A stretch of 64,000 bases of DNA from Hathewaya histolytica (GTDB lineage: Bacteria > Bacillota > Clostridia > Clostridiales > Clostridiaceae). The DNA is taken from contig NZ_LR590481.1 in assembly GCF_901482605.1 (NCBI RefSeq), positions 2,232,001 through 2,296,000 of the forward strand. The letters are read 5' to 3'. A model generated the notes under the pieces. It saw only the letters and a list, made by a program, of their open reading frames with translations, searched no databases and was not told where the DNA came from. Positions 1 to 9,865 of this stretch are shown here, piece after piece (positions within the stretch are counted from its first letter, which is position 1; each line of letters opens with the position of its first letter). Position numbers and translations under genes: made by a program.

Positions 1-11
1 GTATAGACTTT

Positions 12-464
12 ATGAATTCCTGTAAATTTGTATTTAAGAATATGGAACTTTGTGATATAGAAGATACATATTTGGTAAATACCTTAAGTTTAAAAGTTCC
101 TTGGAGTATAGAATCATTTAATGACGAATTAAATAACAATCTTGCACACTATATAGTATGTAAATGTGGAAAAAGTGTTATTGCATTTGCAGGAATGTGG
201 ATAATTACTGATGAGGCTCATATAACTAATGTAGCTGTTCACCCTAAATATAGAAAAATGGGAATAGGAAGCTCCTTAATAAAAGAATTAAAAAAAATTT
301 GTATACAACATAGTGTTTTGCATATGACCCTAGAGGTAAGAGAATCTAATCTAAATGCACAAAGACTTTATCTTAGAGAAGGTTTTAAAAACTGTGGTAT
401 TAGGAAAAGTTTTTATACTAGCCCCATAGAAAATGCTATTATTATGTGGAGTGATATAATTTAA
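12..464 (+). CDS. rimI: RimI-type ribosomal-protein alanine N-acetyltransferase
   Basis: A 150-residue GNAT-fold acetyltransferase. The family transfers an acetyl group from acetyl-CoA to the N-terminal alanine of ribosomal protein S18. The acetyl-CoA-binding signature is visible in the middle (ITNVAVHPKYRKMGIGSSLI, around residues 71-90), followed by the usual LEVRESNLNAQRLYLREGF region. The length matches the family. The frame stays open up to the left edge of the window, so the ATG used here may not be the true start and the gene could begin just outside. The usual partners tsaB and tsaD would lie upstream and are not visible. Assignment to RimI rather than another GNAT enzyme is likely but rests on overall resemblance. 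Confidence 0.82.
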   Translation: MNSCKFVFKNMELCDIEDTYLVNTLSLKVPWSIESFNDELNNNLAHYIVCKCGKSVIAFAGMWIITDEAHITNVAVHPKYRKMGIGSSLIKELKKICIQHSVLHMTLEVRESNLNAQRLYLREGFKNCGIRKSFYTSPIENAIIMWSDII

Positions 465-496
465 ATCAGTATACAATCTAATTTATATATTCTAAT

Positions 497-547
497 AAAA
501 ATCAGTAGCTAATTTTTAAACTTTGTTATTATTAGCTACTGATTTTT
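497..547. terminator. Bidirectional Rho-independent terminator between rimI and ribU
   Basis: A perfect 17-bp inverted repeat (497-513 and 531-547) with A-rich and T-rich flanks lies between the convergent ends of rimI and ribU. It can terminate transcripts from both sides. Confidence 0.85.
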
Positions 548-566
548 GTATTCTTAGTTAGACTAC

Positions 567-1205
567 TTATTTATTATCAATATTCAATTTATTCTTATGC
601 TTATTATTTAAAATTACTGGTGCTAAACTTTTATATAACCCCATAGAAACTAAAGATACTATAAAACCCTTTAGTAGATTAAATGGAATTATAGACCAAT
701 ATATTAGACTTTTAAAACTATTTACATTTCCATTTACCTTACTAGCCATTTTTACAAAGGAATCAACAGATACTCCATAAAGATTAGCATATGCAGGCAT
801 AAATATATAGTAATTCATAATTCCTGCCACTAATGCCATAACGATTGTCCCAGTTAATAATCCTAGAATAGCGCCCTTTTTACTCCTATTTTTAATATAT
901 ATATGGCTTGATATATATATTAAAAATACACCTACAGAAAAGTTTGCAACTTCCCCTATGAAAGCAGTTTTAGTCATTAATATACCATGTAACAAGTTTT
1001 TAAGTAACAAAATTAAAACTCCCGCAATTGGTCCTAGTGCAAATCCTCCAAATAAAGCTGGTATGTCACTTAAATCAATTTTTAAAAACTCAGGAAATAA
1101 GAATGATAATGAAAGTTCTATTTGCATTAATAATAAAGATATTACAGCAAGCATAGAAACTTTAATTAACACACTTAATTCTAGTTTTTGGTTTGATCTT
1201 TCCAT
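567..1205 (-). CDS. ribU: Riboflavin transporter RibU (ECF S component)
   Basis: An integral membrane substrate-binding subunit (212 residues, about six membrane segments) of an energy-coupling-factor importer for riboflavin. Family features are the segment DIPALFGGFALGPIAG and the later MNYYIFMPAYANLYG. The preceding FMN riboswitch supports the substrate strongly. A longer reading from 1259 exists, but its first 18 codons run through the riboswitch terminator. The ATG at 1205 has a GGGGGA ribosome site seven bases upstream and is the real start. The energising subunits (EcfA1, EcfA2, EcfT) are not in this window, as expected for a group II ECF system. Confidence 0.93.
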   Translation of the reverse strand: MERSNQKLELSVLIKVSMLAVISLLLMQIELSLSFLFPEFLKIDLSDIPALFGGFALGPIAGVLILLLKNLLHGILMTKTAFIGEVANFSVGVFLIYISSHIYIKNRSKKGAILGLLTGTIVMALVAGIMNYYIFMPAYANLYGVSVDSFVKMASKVNGNVNSFKSLIYWSIIPFNLLKGFIVSLVSMGLYKSLAPVILNNKHKNKLNIDNK

Positions 1206-1257
1206 TTTTATTCCCCCAATAAAAGATATTTTTTTATCTTTCAGGGTGAGGCATAAC

Positions 1258-1283
1258 AAAAAAGCCCTGAAAAAATTCAGGGC
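1258..1283 (-). terminator. Riboswitch-controlled terminator upstream of ribU
   Basis: The stem GCCCTGAA/TTCAGGGC (1264-1271 with 1276-1283), followed on the minus strand by six U residues, sits between the FMN aptamer and the ribU ribosome site. It is the expression platform. The 5' end of the aptamer also carries TTCAGGGC, so alternative pairing is possible. Confidence 0.9.
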
Positions 1284-1303
1284 AAATACACATACTTATA
1301 CCT

Positions 1304-1413
1304 CTCTTCTTTCATCCAGACTTTAACTGTCGGCCTCGGAATTTCACCGAATCATGCTATAAATAGCTCGCGGGCTTTACCGCCGGTGGGGAATTACGCC
1401 CCGCCCTGAAGAG
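1304..1413 (-). promoter_or_regulatory. FMN riboswitch (RFN element)
   Basis: Read on the minus strand, the conserved core is AGGGCGGGGCGTAATTCCCC, then CACCGGCGGTAAA, CCGAGGCCGACAGT and TCTGGATGAAAGAAG. These are diagnostic parts of the RFN aptamer. The closing stem pairs 1408-1413 with 1304-1309. FMN binding is expected to favour the downstream terminator and switch off ribU. Confidence 0.96.
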
Positions 1414-1440
1414 TAACTTATTTTTTTATTTTCTAAATTT

Positions 1441-1469
1441 ATTATACTATTTAATTTTAAACTTATCAA
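1441..1469 (-). promoter_or_regulatory. Sigma-A-type promoter of the ribU transcript
   Basis: The minus strand reads TTGATA (1464-1469), a 17-base spacer, then TATAAT (1441-1446), placed about 30 bases ahead of the FMN aptamer. Confidence 0.85.
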
Positions 1470-1477
1470 CCTTTTAC

Positions 1478-3646
1478 TTACTTCATGCTAAGAGAAATTC
1501 TACCTCTTTTTTCATCTACATCTATAACTCTTACCTTAACTATATCTCCTACCTTAACTACATCTAAAGGATGTTTAATAAATTTATCTGCAAGCTGACT
1601 TATATGAACCAATCCATCTTGATGCACTCCTATATCTACAAATGCACCAAAATCAGCTACATTTCTAATGGTTCCCATAAGTTCCATCCCAGATTTTAGT
1701 TGACTAAGCTCTAAAATTCCTGTCTTAAATATAGGTTTAGGTAATTCTTCTCTTGGGTCTCTACCTGGTTTCTTTAATTCTTTTATTATATCTTTTAACG
1801 TCGGTACACCTATTCCTATTTCTTCACCTAAACTATCAATACCATATTTAGTTGCTCTCTCTTCTATATCTATAAGTCCGCCTTTTTCTAGTTCTTCTTT
1901 TGAATAATTAAGTATATCTAAAAGTTTTTTAGCACCTTCGTATGATTCTGGATGTACACTAGTATTGTCTAATGGCTCTGGACTTTCCATAACCCTAAGA
2001 AAACCAGCACATTGTTCAAATGCTTTATCTCCTAATCTCTTAACTTTTTTAAGTTCTTTTCTATTTTTAAACTTACCATTTTCTTCTCTATAAGCAACTA
2101 TATTTTTTGCAATAGTACTATTTATCCCTGAAATATAAGATAATAGTGATGGTGTTGCCATATTTAAATCTACACCCACATTATTTACTGAGTCTTCAAC
2201 TACACCCTTTAGAGATTCTTCTAATTTTTTCTGTCCAACATCATGTTGATATTGCCCTACCCCTAAAGATTTAGGATCTATTTTAACTAACTCAGCTAAC
2301 GGATCTTGAAGTCGTCTCCCTATTGAAATGGCTCCCCTTATTGATACATTAATATCTGGGTACTCCTTACTAGCAAGTTCTGAAGCCGAATATACAGAAG
2401 CCCCAGATTCTGAAACTATTACATAATAAACATCTTTATTATGATTTTGTTTTACTCTTTTTATAACTTCACCTATAATTTCTTCTGATTCTCTACATGC
2501 AGTACCATTACCTAAGGAAATAACGTCTACATTGTGTTTTACTATAAGTCCTATTAATATCTCAATAGCCTTTTCCTTATCATTGTTAGGAAGCGTTGCA
2601 TATACTGTTTCTATACCTAATACCTTCCCTGTATCATCTAATACTGCAATTTTACACCCAGTTCTAAACCCTGGATCATATCCTAAAACCACTTTACCTT
2701 TTATAGGTGCTTGCATTAAAAGAGATTTTAGGTTGGCTTTAAATACATTTATTGCACCTTCTTCTGCCTTTTCTGTTAGTTCACTTCTTATTTCTCTTTC
2801 TATAGAAGGATATATTAATCTTTTCAGAGAATCCTTTATACTATTTTCTATATACTTATCTGTATTTTCATTTCCTTTTTTTATTTTACTTTCTAAATAA
2901 TTTATTATTTTTCCTTCTTCTATGGAAATTTTTACAGATAGTATTCCCTCTTTTTCACCTCTATTTATAGCTAAAATTCTATGTGATGGCATTTTTTTAA
3001 CATTTTCATTATATTCATAGTACATTTCATAGGTCTTAGCTTCATCTTTGTCCTCTTCTTTTGAACTCTTTCTACACTGAATAATTCCTTCTTTTCCAAG
3101 CAAATCTCTTATCCATTTCCTATGCTCGGCTTCATCAGAAATTATTTCTGCTATTATATCTTCAGCACCTTTGATTGCATCCTCAATACTAGTTACCTTT
3201 TTCTCTTCATTAATATAAGACTGTGCAATACTTCCTATGTCACCTGTACATTCACCAGATAAAATTAATTCTGCTAAAGGTTTTAAACCTTTTTCCTCTG
3301 CAATAATTGCTCTAGTTCTTTTCTTAGGTTTATACGGTCTATATAAATCTTCTACTTCAGTTAAAGTAGTTGCTTTCTCTATTCTAATTTTAAGCTCATC
3401 TGTTAATTTTCCCTGTTCTTCTATGGATTTCGTAACAGTTTCTTTTCTTTCATCTAAATTTCTTAGATATTTAAGCCTTTCTGCTATTTCCCTTAGCTGT
3501 ACGTCTGTTAATCCACCAGTTCTTTCTTTTCTATATCTAGAAATGAATGGCACAGTATTCCCTTCATCTAGCATAGATATTACATTTTCTATTTGAAACT
3601 TCTTTAAGTTAAATTCTCCACATAAAGTATCTAAAATATTTGACAT
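1478..3646 (-). CDS. tex: Tex-type S1 RNA-binding transcription accessory protein
   Basis: A 722-residue Tex protein, a cytoplasmic nucleic-acid-binding factor thought to help transcription and RNA quality control. Domain order is the helical Tex N-terminal part, a YqgF/RNase-H-like domain (VVLGYDPGFRTGCKIAVLDD, about residue 325), helix-hairpin-helix motifs (KNIVAYREENGKF, ELKKVKRLGDKAFEQ), and a C-terminal S1 domain (GTIRNVADFGAFVDIG). Full length for the family. The start chosen is the ATG at 3646. A GTG at 3658 is also possible and lies nearer the GGGAGG at 3671-3677. A small hairpin (AACACTT/AAGTGTT) between that site and the ATG may bring them together. It lies 46 bases after prfB and may be co-transcribed. 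Confidence 0.93.
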   Translation of the reverse strand: MSNILDTLCGEFNLKKFQIENVISMLDEGNTVPFISRYRKERTGGLTDVQLREIAERLKYLRNLDERKETVTKSIEEQGKLTDELKIRIEKATTLTEVEDLYRPYKPKKRTRAIIAEEKGLKPLAELILSGECTGDIGSIAQSYINEEKKVTSIEDAIKGAEDIIAEIISDEAEHRKWIRDLLGKEGIIQCRKSSKEEDKDEAKTYEMYYEYNENVKKMPSHRILAINRGEKEGILSVKISIEEGKIINYLESKIKKGNENTDKYIENSIKDSLKRLIYPSIEREIRSELTEKAEEGAINVFKANLKSLLMQAPIKGKVVLGYDPGFRTGCKIAVLDDTGKVLGIETVYATLPNNDKEKAIEILIGLIVKHNVDVISLGNGTACRESEEIIGEVIKRVKQNHNKDVYYVIVSESGASVYSASELASKEYPDINVSIRGAISIGRRLQDPLAELVKIDPKSLGVGQYQHDVGQKKLEESLKGVVEDSVNNVGVDLNMATPSLLSYISGINSTIAKNIVAYREENGKFKNRKELKKVKRLGDKAFEQCAGFLRVMESPEPLDNTSVHPESYEGAKKLLDILNYSKEELEKGGLIDIEERATKYGIDSLGEEIGIGVPTLKDIIKELKKPGRDPREELPKPIFKTGILELSQLKSGMELMGTIRNVADFGAFVDIGVHQDGLVHISQLADKFIKHPLDVVKVGDIVKVRVIDVDEKRGRISLSMK

Positions 3647-3692
3647 ATAAAATAACACTTAAAAAGTGTTGCCTCCCTTCAATATAAAAAAA

Positions 3693-4803
3693 TTATTTCA
3701 GTTCTCTTTCTAAATAAGAATTAATGAATATATCAAGTTCACCATCTATAACAGCATTTACATTAGAAGTTTCCACTCCACTTCTATGATCTTTTACAAG
3801 ATTATACGGATGAAATATATATGATCTAATTTGGCTCCCCCAACTGATACCTTTTAATTCTCCACTTAAATCTTCAATTTTCTCTTTATGTTCAAGTTCC
3901 TTTAAAGTAACAAGCTTTGCTTTTAACATCTTTAAAGCTGTTTCTTTATTAGTAAACTGACTTCTTTCATTTTGACATTGAACGATAATTCCTGTAGGTA
4001 TATGAGTTATTCTAATTGCAGATTCCGTCTTATTAACATGCTGTCCACCAGCTCCACCTGATCTATAGGTATCTATCTTTAAATCTTGTGGATTAATTTC
4101 TATATCGTCCTGTTCATCACGCAATTCTGGTATAACCTCACAGGATGCAAAAGACGTCTGCCTTTTTCCATTTGCATTGTACGGAGAAATCCTAACCAGC
4201 CTATGAACACCTTTTTCTGCCTTTAAGTATCCATAAGCAAATTCTCCACTAACCTTTAAAGTAACAGTTTTTATTCCAGCTTCATCTGCCGATATATAAT
4301 CTAAAACTTCTATTTTAAACCCTTTTTTATCACACCATCTAGAATACATTCTATATAACATTTCAGTCCAATCCTGAGCATCATTTCCGCCTACCCCAGT
4401 ATGGAGAGTGAGTATAGCATTATTTCTATCATACTTACCTGAAAGTAATGTTTCAATTTTTAAGTTTCTAAGTGTATTTTTTATTTCTTTTAATTCACAC
4501 TTTATTTCGCTATAGGTGGATTCATCATTTTCTTCAATACTAATCTGAAGCAGCACTTTTAAATCTTCTGCTCTATTTTTAAGCAAATTATAATTATCTA
4601 TCTTATCTTTTAGGATTTTAGCTTCCTGAGTTATTTCCCCAGCCTTTTGAACATCATCCCAAAAACCATTTTGCTGCATGGTTGTTTCTAATTCAGATAA
4701 TTTACTATATAAGTTATCTAAGTCAAAGAGAAACCCTCATTTCACTTACTCTATCAACAATTTCATTAATTTCATTACTTATTTCTTCTAATTTAACCAA
4801 CAA
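3693..4803 (-). CDS. prfB: Peptide chain release factor 2, with programmed +1 frameshift
   Basis: RF2 releases the peptide at UGA and UAA codons. The main frame (3693-4725) carries the GGQ catalytic loop (RSGGAGGQHVNKTESAIRI) and the SPF-like specificity loop region. The first 25 codons are in another frame, from one of two adjacent TTG codons (4803 or 4800, preceded by AAGAGGTG). They end at an in-frame TGA at 4725-4723 in the context CTT-TGA-C. A +1 slip at CTT joins them to the main frame (continuing DLDNLYSKLSELETT). This is the classic RF2 autoregulation: low RF2 favours frameshifting and so more RF2. An annotation that begins at the ATG at 4679 would lose the N-terminus. Confidence 0.95.
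4722..4738 (-). promoter_or_regulatory. prfB recoding site
   Basis: The minus strand reads GAGGGTTTCTCTTTGAC. It has an internal ribosome-site-like GAGGG, the slippery CTT, the TGA stop and a following C, the poor-terminator context typical of RF2 frameshift sites. Confidence 0.93.
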
Positions 4804-4952
4804 AGTTAGCACCTCTTTCCTACTAATTACATAAACAAAATATATTATAACACAAATTTTACTTACTTACTTTGATTTATATAAAGTTAAATAGAAAAAA
4901 CTTACAGAAGTTTTAGCTAAAAAATAACTAGATATTTTTTATGTAATTAAAT

Positions 4953-4978
4953 AGGAGGGAAAAAATATTTTCCCTCCT
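4953..4978. repeat. Inverted repeat with AGGAGG arms
   Basis: AGGAGGGAAA (4953-4962) is followed by its complement ending TCCCTCCT (4971-4978). It lies downstream of the 5040-5948 gene and upstream of prfB. It may be the terminator of the former, but no strong U tract follows. Confidence 0.6.
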
Positions 4979-5039
4979 GTGTTAGTATAAAACCAAATTA
5001 ATAACTATAAAAGTTAAAAATCTGAATTTTATTTACTTA

Positions 5040-5948
5040 TTATTTTTTTGTATATCCAGATGTACTTTTATTGTATAAAGCTTTATCTATTGGGGTATTT
5101 ACTTCTAATTTACTAACTTCTAATTTATCTTTTATTTTTCCATTATCATCAAATGATAAAAATTGAAGTACTATTCCCGTTTCTTTATCCATAAGTAAAG
5201 AGAATTTCCCTTTCATATTACCACCTAGATGTGGATCAATTACTCCCTCTAACTTATATACATTTCTACCTAAAAAAGTTGTCTCTGTATAATTCCAATC
5301 TTCATAAATATATAGGTATTTTGAAAATGCCTCCGCACAAATAATATCGCTGCTTACACCTAAATATCCAATGTCTGTTCTATTAGACGTTGGATTTAAA
5401 TATAGTTCAAAGGGTCTTACAATTGTAGGTTTTTCTTTCTCTTGTTTTTCCTCAAACTCTCTATAACTTTTATCCTCATCCTCAAAAACTTTTCTCTTAT
5501 CATCATGATAAATTAAAGTTACAGGTTTTTTTCCACTCTCTTTTATCACTGATACTGAGGATTTATTTTCTGTATCAACTGCAAAGGTATATTTTCCATT
5601 CAAGTTCAGCATAGTACTTTCCTCATTAAATTCCCCTTTACAGGTTTTAAAATTATCTACAGCATTAATCATTTTAAAATGTATTTTTTCCTTGTCAGGA
5701 TAATTAAAATTATTTTTTATCTTTTTACCTATTGGATTTACTTTTAGCAGTTCTTCTCTATCAGATAATTTTATTTCCATATTGGTATTGTTTTTTTCTG
5801 TCTCTTTCCCTTGTGCCGCTATAACTTCCCTTTTTTTATTAGAAATGCTAATATTAACTCCACTTACTTTAAGTTCATACCCCATAAATGATGCAGCTGA
5901 TATTGTTAATACTATTGCTAATATATATCCCTTAGATTTTTTATTCAT
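5040..5948 (-). CDS. Membrane-anchored LolA/RseB-like protein of unknown role
   Basis: 302 residues with one N-terminal hydrophobic segment (about residues 8-24, GYILAIVLTISAASFMGYEL) and a large soluble part expected outside the membrane. The body (MINAVDNFKTCKGEFNEEST, then alternating strands such as LNLNGKYTFAVDTE and KGKFSLLMDKETGIVLQF) resembles the LolA/RseB fold seen in outer-membrane lipoprotein-sorting-like proteins and in clostridial GerS. The resemblance is weak. There is no lipobox cysteine at the N-terminus, so it is probably anchored rather than a lipoprotein. The ribosome site AGGAGGGAAAGT precedes the ATG. It has its own unit between secA and prfB. Its function is not known. 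Confidence 0.75.
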   Translation of the reverse strand: MNKKSKGYILAIVLTISAASFMGYELKVSGVNISISNKKREVIAAQGKETEKNNTNMEIKLSDREELLKVNPIGKKIKNNFNYPDKEKIHFKMINAVDNFKTCKGEFNEESTMLNLNGKYTFAVDTENKSSVSVIKESGKKPVTLIYHDDKRKVFEDEDKSYREFEEKQEKEKPTIVRPFELYLNPTSNRTDIGYLGVSSDIICAEAFSKYLYIYEDWNYTETTFLGRNVYKLEGVIDPHLGGNMKGKFSLLMDKETGIVLQFLSFDDNGKIKDKLEVSKLEVNTPIDKALYNKSTSGYTKK

Positions 5949-6228
5949 ACTTTCCCTCCTAAATTTTTATTGTATTTATATATCTAATGCACTCATAAAG
6001 TTTTTTCTTTATCTCATTCGTATATTCAATAATAATTCTCACACATTCAATATAATAATTGACTTTAAAATAATCTTTTTATCTTAACTCTTATCATAAA
6101 TTCCTCCTATCTAACTTAATTTTGTCAGCCTTAAGCTTACAAAATTAAATTTATCACATTTAATACCATTTTTAAGCATCTTTATAATTTCTTAATAATA
6201 TCATTCACTTATTGTAATATTTTACACA
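5949..6228. other. Intergenic region upstream of the LolA-like gene
   Basis: This region has no convincing gene. It holds an inverted repeat TTAATTTTGT...ACAAAATTAA (6116-6125 and 6139-6148), and two similar copies of ATTCAATA-AATT (about 6028-6056). Either could be an operator for the minus-strand gene ending at 5040. No consensus promoter was clear to me. Confidence 0.5.
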
Positions 6229-6277
6229 CAAAAAACACCTTACTATAAAATTTTTATACATTTTATAGTAAGGTGTT
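6229..6277 (-). terminator. Rho-independent terminator of secA
   Basis: A 17-bp perfect inverted repeat (6234-6250 and 6261-6277) is followed on the minus strand by a run of U residues. It lies 74 bases after the secA stop. Confidence 0.9.
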
Positions 6278-6350
6278 AACATTAAATTCTTATTTGGTTG
6301 CTTTATATCCTTAGAAAATCCTTAGACCAAGCCATATATTATCAAAGTTT

Positions 6351-8855
6351 CTATTCAAATCTTCCGCAGCAGTTTTTATACTTTTTACCTGAATTACATG
6401 GACATAAATCATTTCTTCCAACTCTTTCACCTTTTCTAATTGGTTCCTTTTTTAAATCCTCATCACCATGTTTTGTGTTGGTAACTACTGCTACTCTTTC
6501 TCTCTCTATGTTTTGATGAACTTGAACGTGGAATAAATATTTAATAGTTTCAATTTTTATATTCCATATCATTTCATTAAACATATCAGTTCCTTCAAAT
6601 TGATATGCTTGAACTGGATCCTGTTGTTTATATGCTCTAAGACCTATTCCTTGTCTTAAATGATCCATATTATCTATATGATCCATCCACTTAGAATCAA
6701 CAACTTTAAGAAGTATAATTCTTTCAATTTCCCTTATTTCTTCTGATTCCTCAAATTCTGATTCCTTTTCTTCATATAATTTTAATGCACTTTCTGTTAA
6801 CTCTTTTTTAATATCTTCTATTCCCTTTTTAGATAACTCTTTAGTATCTATAGAATTTTTAGGAACAAATATATCTTCTAAATATAAAACAAGTTTTTCA
6901 ACTTCATTTTCGTAATCGTCTTCTACATTTCTAATATGAGAATCCACTGTTGCGTTTACTATGTCTTCGATCATATTTACTATTTGTTCTCTTAAATCTT
7001 TTCCTTCTAAAACTTGTGCTCTTTGATCATATATTATAGTTCTTTGCTGATTCATAACATCATCATATTGTAGTACATTTTTTCTTATGTCAAAGTTATT
7101 TCCCTCAACCTTCTTTTGAGCACTTTCTATAGCATTAGAAACTAATTTACTTTCTATAGCTTCGTCTTCAAGACCTAGTTTATCTACTACCCCTTGAAGC
7201 CTCTCAGAACCGAATATTCTCATTAAGTCATCATCTAAAGAAACATAAAATCTTGATTCTCCTGAGTCACCTTGACGACCTGAACGACCTCTTAATTGGT
7301 TATCTATACGTCTTGACTCGTGCCTTTCAGTTCCTATTACTTTTAGTCCACCTACTTCTAAAGCATCATCTTCTAATTTTATATCTGTACCACGTCCTGC
7401 CATGTTAGTTGCAATTGTAACCATTCCTTTTGCACCAGCATGAGATACAATATCTGCTTCTTTCTCGTGGAACTTAGCATTTAAAACCTGATGCTTAACA
7501 CCTCTTTTTTTAAGCAAATCAGATATTACTTCTGATTTTTCGATGCTAACTGTACCTACAAGTACAGGCTGACCTTTTTTATTAGTTTCTACTATTTCTT
7601 CTACGATAGCATTATATTTAGCTTTTTGTGTTTTAAATACTAAATCTGGTTTATCGGCTCTAGCTATTGGTTTATTTGTAGGAATCTCTATTACGTCAAG
7701 ACCATAAATTTCTCTAAACTCATTCTCTTCAGTTTTAGCAGTACCCGTCATACCAGCTAGTTTTTTATACATTCTGAAATAGTTTTGGAATGTAATAGTT
7801 GCTAAAGTTTTAGATTCCTTTTCAACTTTAACTCCTTCTTTAGCCTCTATAGCTTGGTGAAGTCCATCACTATATCTTCTTCCTTCCATAAGTCTTCCAG
7901 TAAATTCATCAACTATTATAATTTCGCCATCTTTAACCATATAATCTTTATCTTTTCTCATATGATAATTAGCCTTTAAAGCTTGAATTACATGGTGTTG
8001 AATCATCATATTCTCTGCATCTGCATAATTATCTAACTTAAAGAATTTTTCTGCTTTTTCTATACCCGTATCAGTTAATATAACAGAGTTAGCCTTTTCA
8101 TCAAGTTCATAATCCCCTTCAGAAATACTCTTTACAAAGAAATCTGCGATCTTATAAAATTCAGTAGACTTATCCCCTTCTCCTGATATTATAAGCGGTG
8201 TTCTAGCCTCATCAATTAATACAGAGTCAACCTCATCCACAATACAATAGTTTAATTTTCTTTGTACTCTTTCCTCTTTGTATATAACCATGTTATCTCT
8301 TAAATAATCAAAGCCGAATTCATTATTTGTACCATAAGTTATATCTGATTCGTAAACCGTTCTTTTCTCTTCTGCACTTAAGTTATGAAGGTTTACTCCT
8401 ACGGAAAGTCCTAAAAACCTATATATTTGTCCCATCCACTCACTATCTCTCTTAGCAAGATAGTCATTTACTGTGATTACGTGAACTCCATCACCTGTTA
8501 AGGCATTCAAATAAGTAGGTAAAGTTGCTACTAAAGTTTTTCCTTCTCCAGTCTTCATCTCTGAAATTCTTCCTTGATGAAGAACTATTCCACCTATTAA
8601 TTGTACATCAAAATGTTTCATTCCTAGAACACGCCATGAAGCTTCTCTAACTACTGCAAAAGCTTCTGGAAGGATTTCATCTAGGGTTTCTCCTTTGCCT
8701 AATCTTTCTTTAAATTCTAAAGTTTTATTTTTAAGTTCTTCATCTGTAAGTTTAGACATAGATTCATCATAAGATTTTATTTTATTTACTATTGGTGTGA
8801 TCTTTTTTATTTGTCTTTCACTATATGTACCAAATACTTTTTCATAAAGCTTCAT
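6351..8855 (-). CDS. secA: Preprotein translocase ATPase SecA
   Basis: The motor ATPase that pushes unfolded preproteins through SecYEG. 834 residues, full length. The Walker A motif is [11 protein letters not shown] (residues 100-110). The DEAD-type motif is [20 protein letters not shown]. The helicase motif VI segment includes [20 protein letters not shown]. The C-terminus carries the zinc-binding [14 protein letters not shown] tail, which in other bacteria contacts SecB or ribosomes. Only one secA copy is present in the window. It is preceded by a 229-base gap after hpf and ended by its own terminator, so it is probably a single-gene unit, or follows hpf only by read-through. Confidence 0.98.
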   Translation of the reverse strand: MKLYEKVFGTYSERQIKKITPIVNKIKSYDESMSKLTDEELKNKTLEFKERLGKGETLDEILPEAFAVVREASWRVLGMKHFDVQLIGGIVLHQGRISEMKTGEGKTLVATLPTYLNALTGDGVHVITVNDYLAKRDSEWMGQIYRFLGLSVGVNLHNLSAEEKRTVYESDITYGTNNEFGFDYLRDNMVIYKEERVQRKLNYCIVDEVDSVLIDEARTPLIISGEGDKSTEFYKIADFFVKSISEGDYELDEKANSVILTDTGIEKAEKFFKLDNYADAENMMIQHHVIQALKANYHMRKDKDYMVKDGEIIIVDEFTGRLMEGRRYSDGLHQAIEAKEGVKVEKESKTLATITFQNYFRMYKKLAGMTGTAKTEENEFREIYGLDVIEIPTNKPIARADKPDLVFKTQKAKYNAIVEEIVETNKKGQPVLVGTVSIEKSEVISDLLKKRGVKHQVLNAKFHEKEADIVSHAGAKGMVTIATNMAGRGTDIKLEDDALEVGGLKVIGTERHESRRIDNQLRGRSGRQGDSGESRFYVSLDDDLMRIFGSERLQGVVDKLGLEDEAIESKLVSNAIESAQKKVEGNNFDIRKNVLQYDDVMNQQRTIIYDQRAQVLEGKDLREQIVNMIEDIVNATVDSHIRNVEDDYENEVEKLVLYLEDIFVPKNSIDTKELSKKGIEDIKKELTESALKLYEEKESEFEESEEIREIERIILLKVVDSKWMDHIDNMDHLRQGIGLRAYKQQDPVQAYQFEGTDMFNEMIWNIKIETIKYLFHVQVHQNIERERVAVVTNTKHGDEDLKKEPIRKGERVGRNDLCPCNSGKKYKNCCGRFE

Positions 8856-9035
8856 ACTTTGTCATCCTCACTCTATTTTTATTAACTTAAGTGCCTATAA
8901 TTAAAAATTATATCATTTAAAATTTCACTATTCAACTTAATATATCTATATTTAATCATTTTATAACATTACTTAAAATTTCTACATAAATGTAATAAGA
9001 ACTTTATATTATTATATCTATTAAATTATATATAA

Positions 9036-9064
9036 TTAAAGCAGTGATTACTATCACTGCTTTA
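9036..9064 (-). terminator. Terminator of hpf
   Basis: The stem AAAGCAGTGAT/ATCACTGCTTT (9038-9048 and 9053-9063) with a four-base loop lies 20 bases after the hpf stop. The U tract is moderate. Confidence 0.8.
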
Positions 9065-9084
9065 AACTTATATTCAAATTTTCA

Positions 9085-9609
9085 TTAAAATTCAGGTTCG
9101 ATTAAACCATAATTACCATCTTTCCTCTTATATATAACATTTACTTCTGATGTATCTCCATCCATATACATAAAGAAGTTATGACCTAAAAGCTCCATCT
9201 GTAACATAGCTTCTTCTGAAGACATAGGCTTCATTGCAAACTTCTTTGTCTTAACTATCTTAGGTTCTTCTTTAGGATGCTTTTCTTCCTTTATGAAAGA
9301 AAAAGCTAAACTTTCGCCTTGTAACTTTCTTTGCAACTTAGTTTTCTGTTTTCTTATTTGTCTTTCTATTTTATCTAGTACTAAGTCTACTGACTTATAC
9401 ATATCTTCACTTTCTTCTTCTGCTCTTAAAATTCCACCTTTAAAAGGAATCGTTAATTCAAAATTGTGAAGTTCTTTTTGAACACTTAACACTGAATGAG
9501 CTTCCACTTCTTGTTTAAAATACTTATCTAGCTTCAACAACTTATTAGAAATCACTTCTTTAAGTGCTTCTGTAATCTCAATATTTTTGCCAGTGAATTT
9601 AACTTTCAT
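9085..9609 (-). CDS. hpf: Ribosome hibernation promoting factor, long form
   Basis: 174 residues from the ATG at 9609, which has GAGGGG nine bases upstream. An in-frame start six codons earlier overlaps that site and is unlikely. The N-terminal domain (MKVKFTGKNIEITEALKEVI to about residue 105) is the ribosome-binding HPF/YfiA domain. The C-terminal domain (KKFAMKPMSSEEAMLQMELL, ending YKRKDGNYGLIEP) is the dimerisation part that makes 100S ribosomes in Gram-positives. It acts in stationary phase or starvation. A cluster of AGTTG/CAACT motifs (9653-9674) lies upstream and may be regulatory. Confidence 0.95.
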   Translation of the reverse strand: MKVKFTGKNIEITEALKEVISNKLLKLDKYFKQEVEAHSVLSVQKELHNFELTIPFKGGILRAEEESEDMYKSVDLVLDKIERQIRKQKTKLQRKLQGESLAFSFIKEEKHPKEEPKIVKTKKFAMKPMSSEEAMLQMELLGHNFFMYMDGDTSEVNVIYKRKDGNYGLIEPEF

Positions 9610-9865
9610 AAACTCAGCCCCTCTCACATATTAAGAGTTTTGTTAAATGCTTAGTTGAATTTAGTTGTTCAACTGTTGCCTTGTATATATTTTATAATGA
9701 GCATATAAAAATAACAATGATTTAAAAAGAAATTCACATAATATTAAATAAATTTACACACTACCTTCTTAAAATTGCGTACTTTCTTTAACTTTATTAT
9801 CTTATATGAATGGATGAATTATATAAACATATATGATATAATTATATACTGTGGGGTATTTTAGA

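Noticed and set aside
958-1326. A 122-codon plus-strand frame opposite ribU
   Set aside because: It is the antisense shadow of ribU and the riboswitch; the composition is typical of shadow frames.
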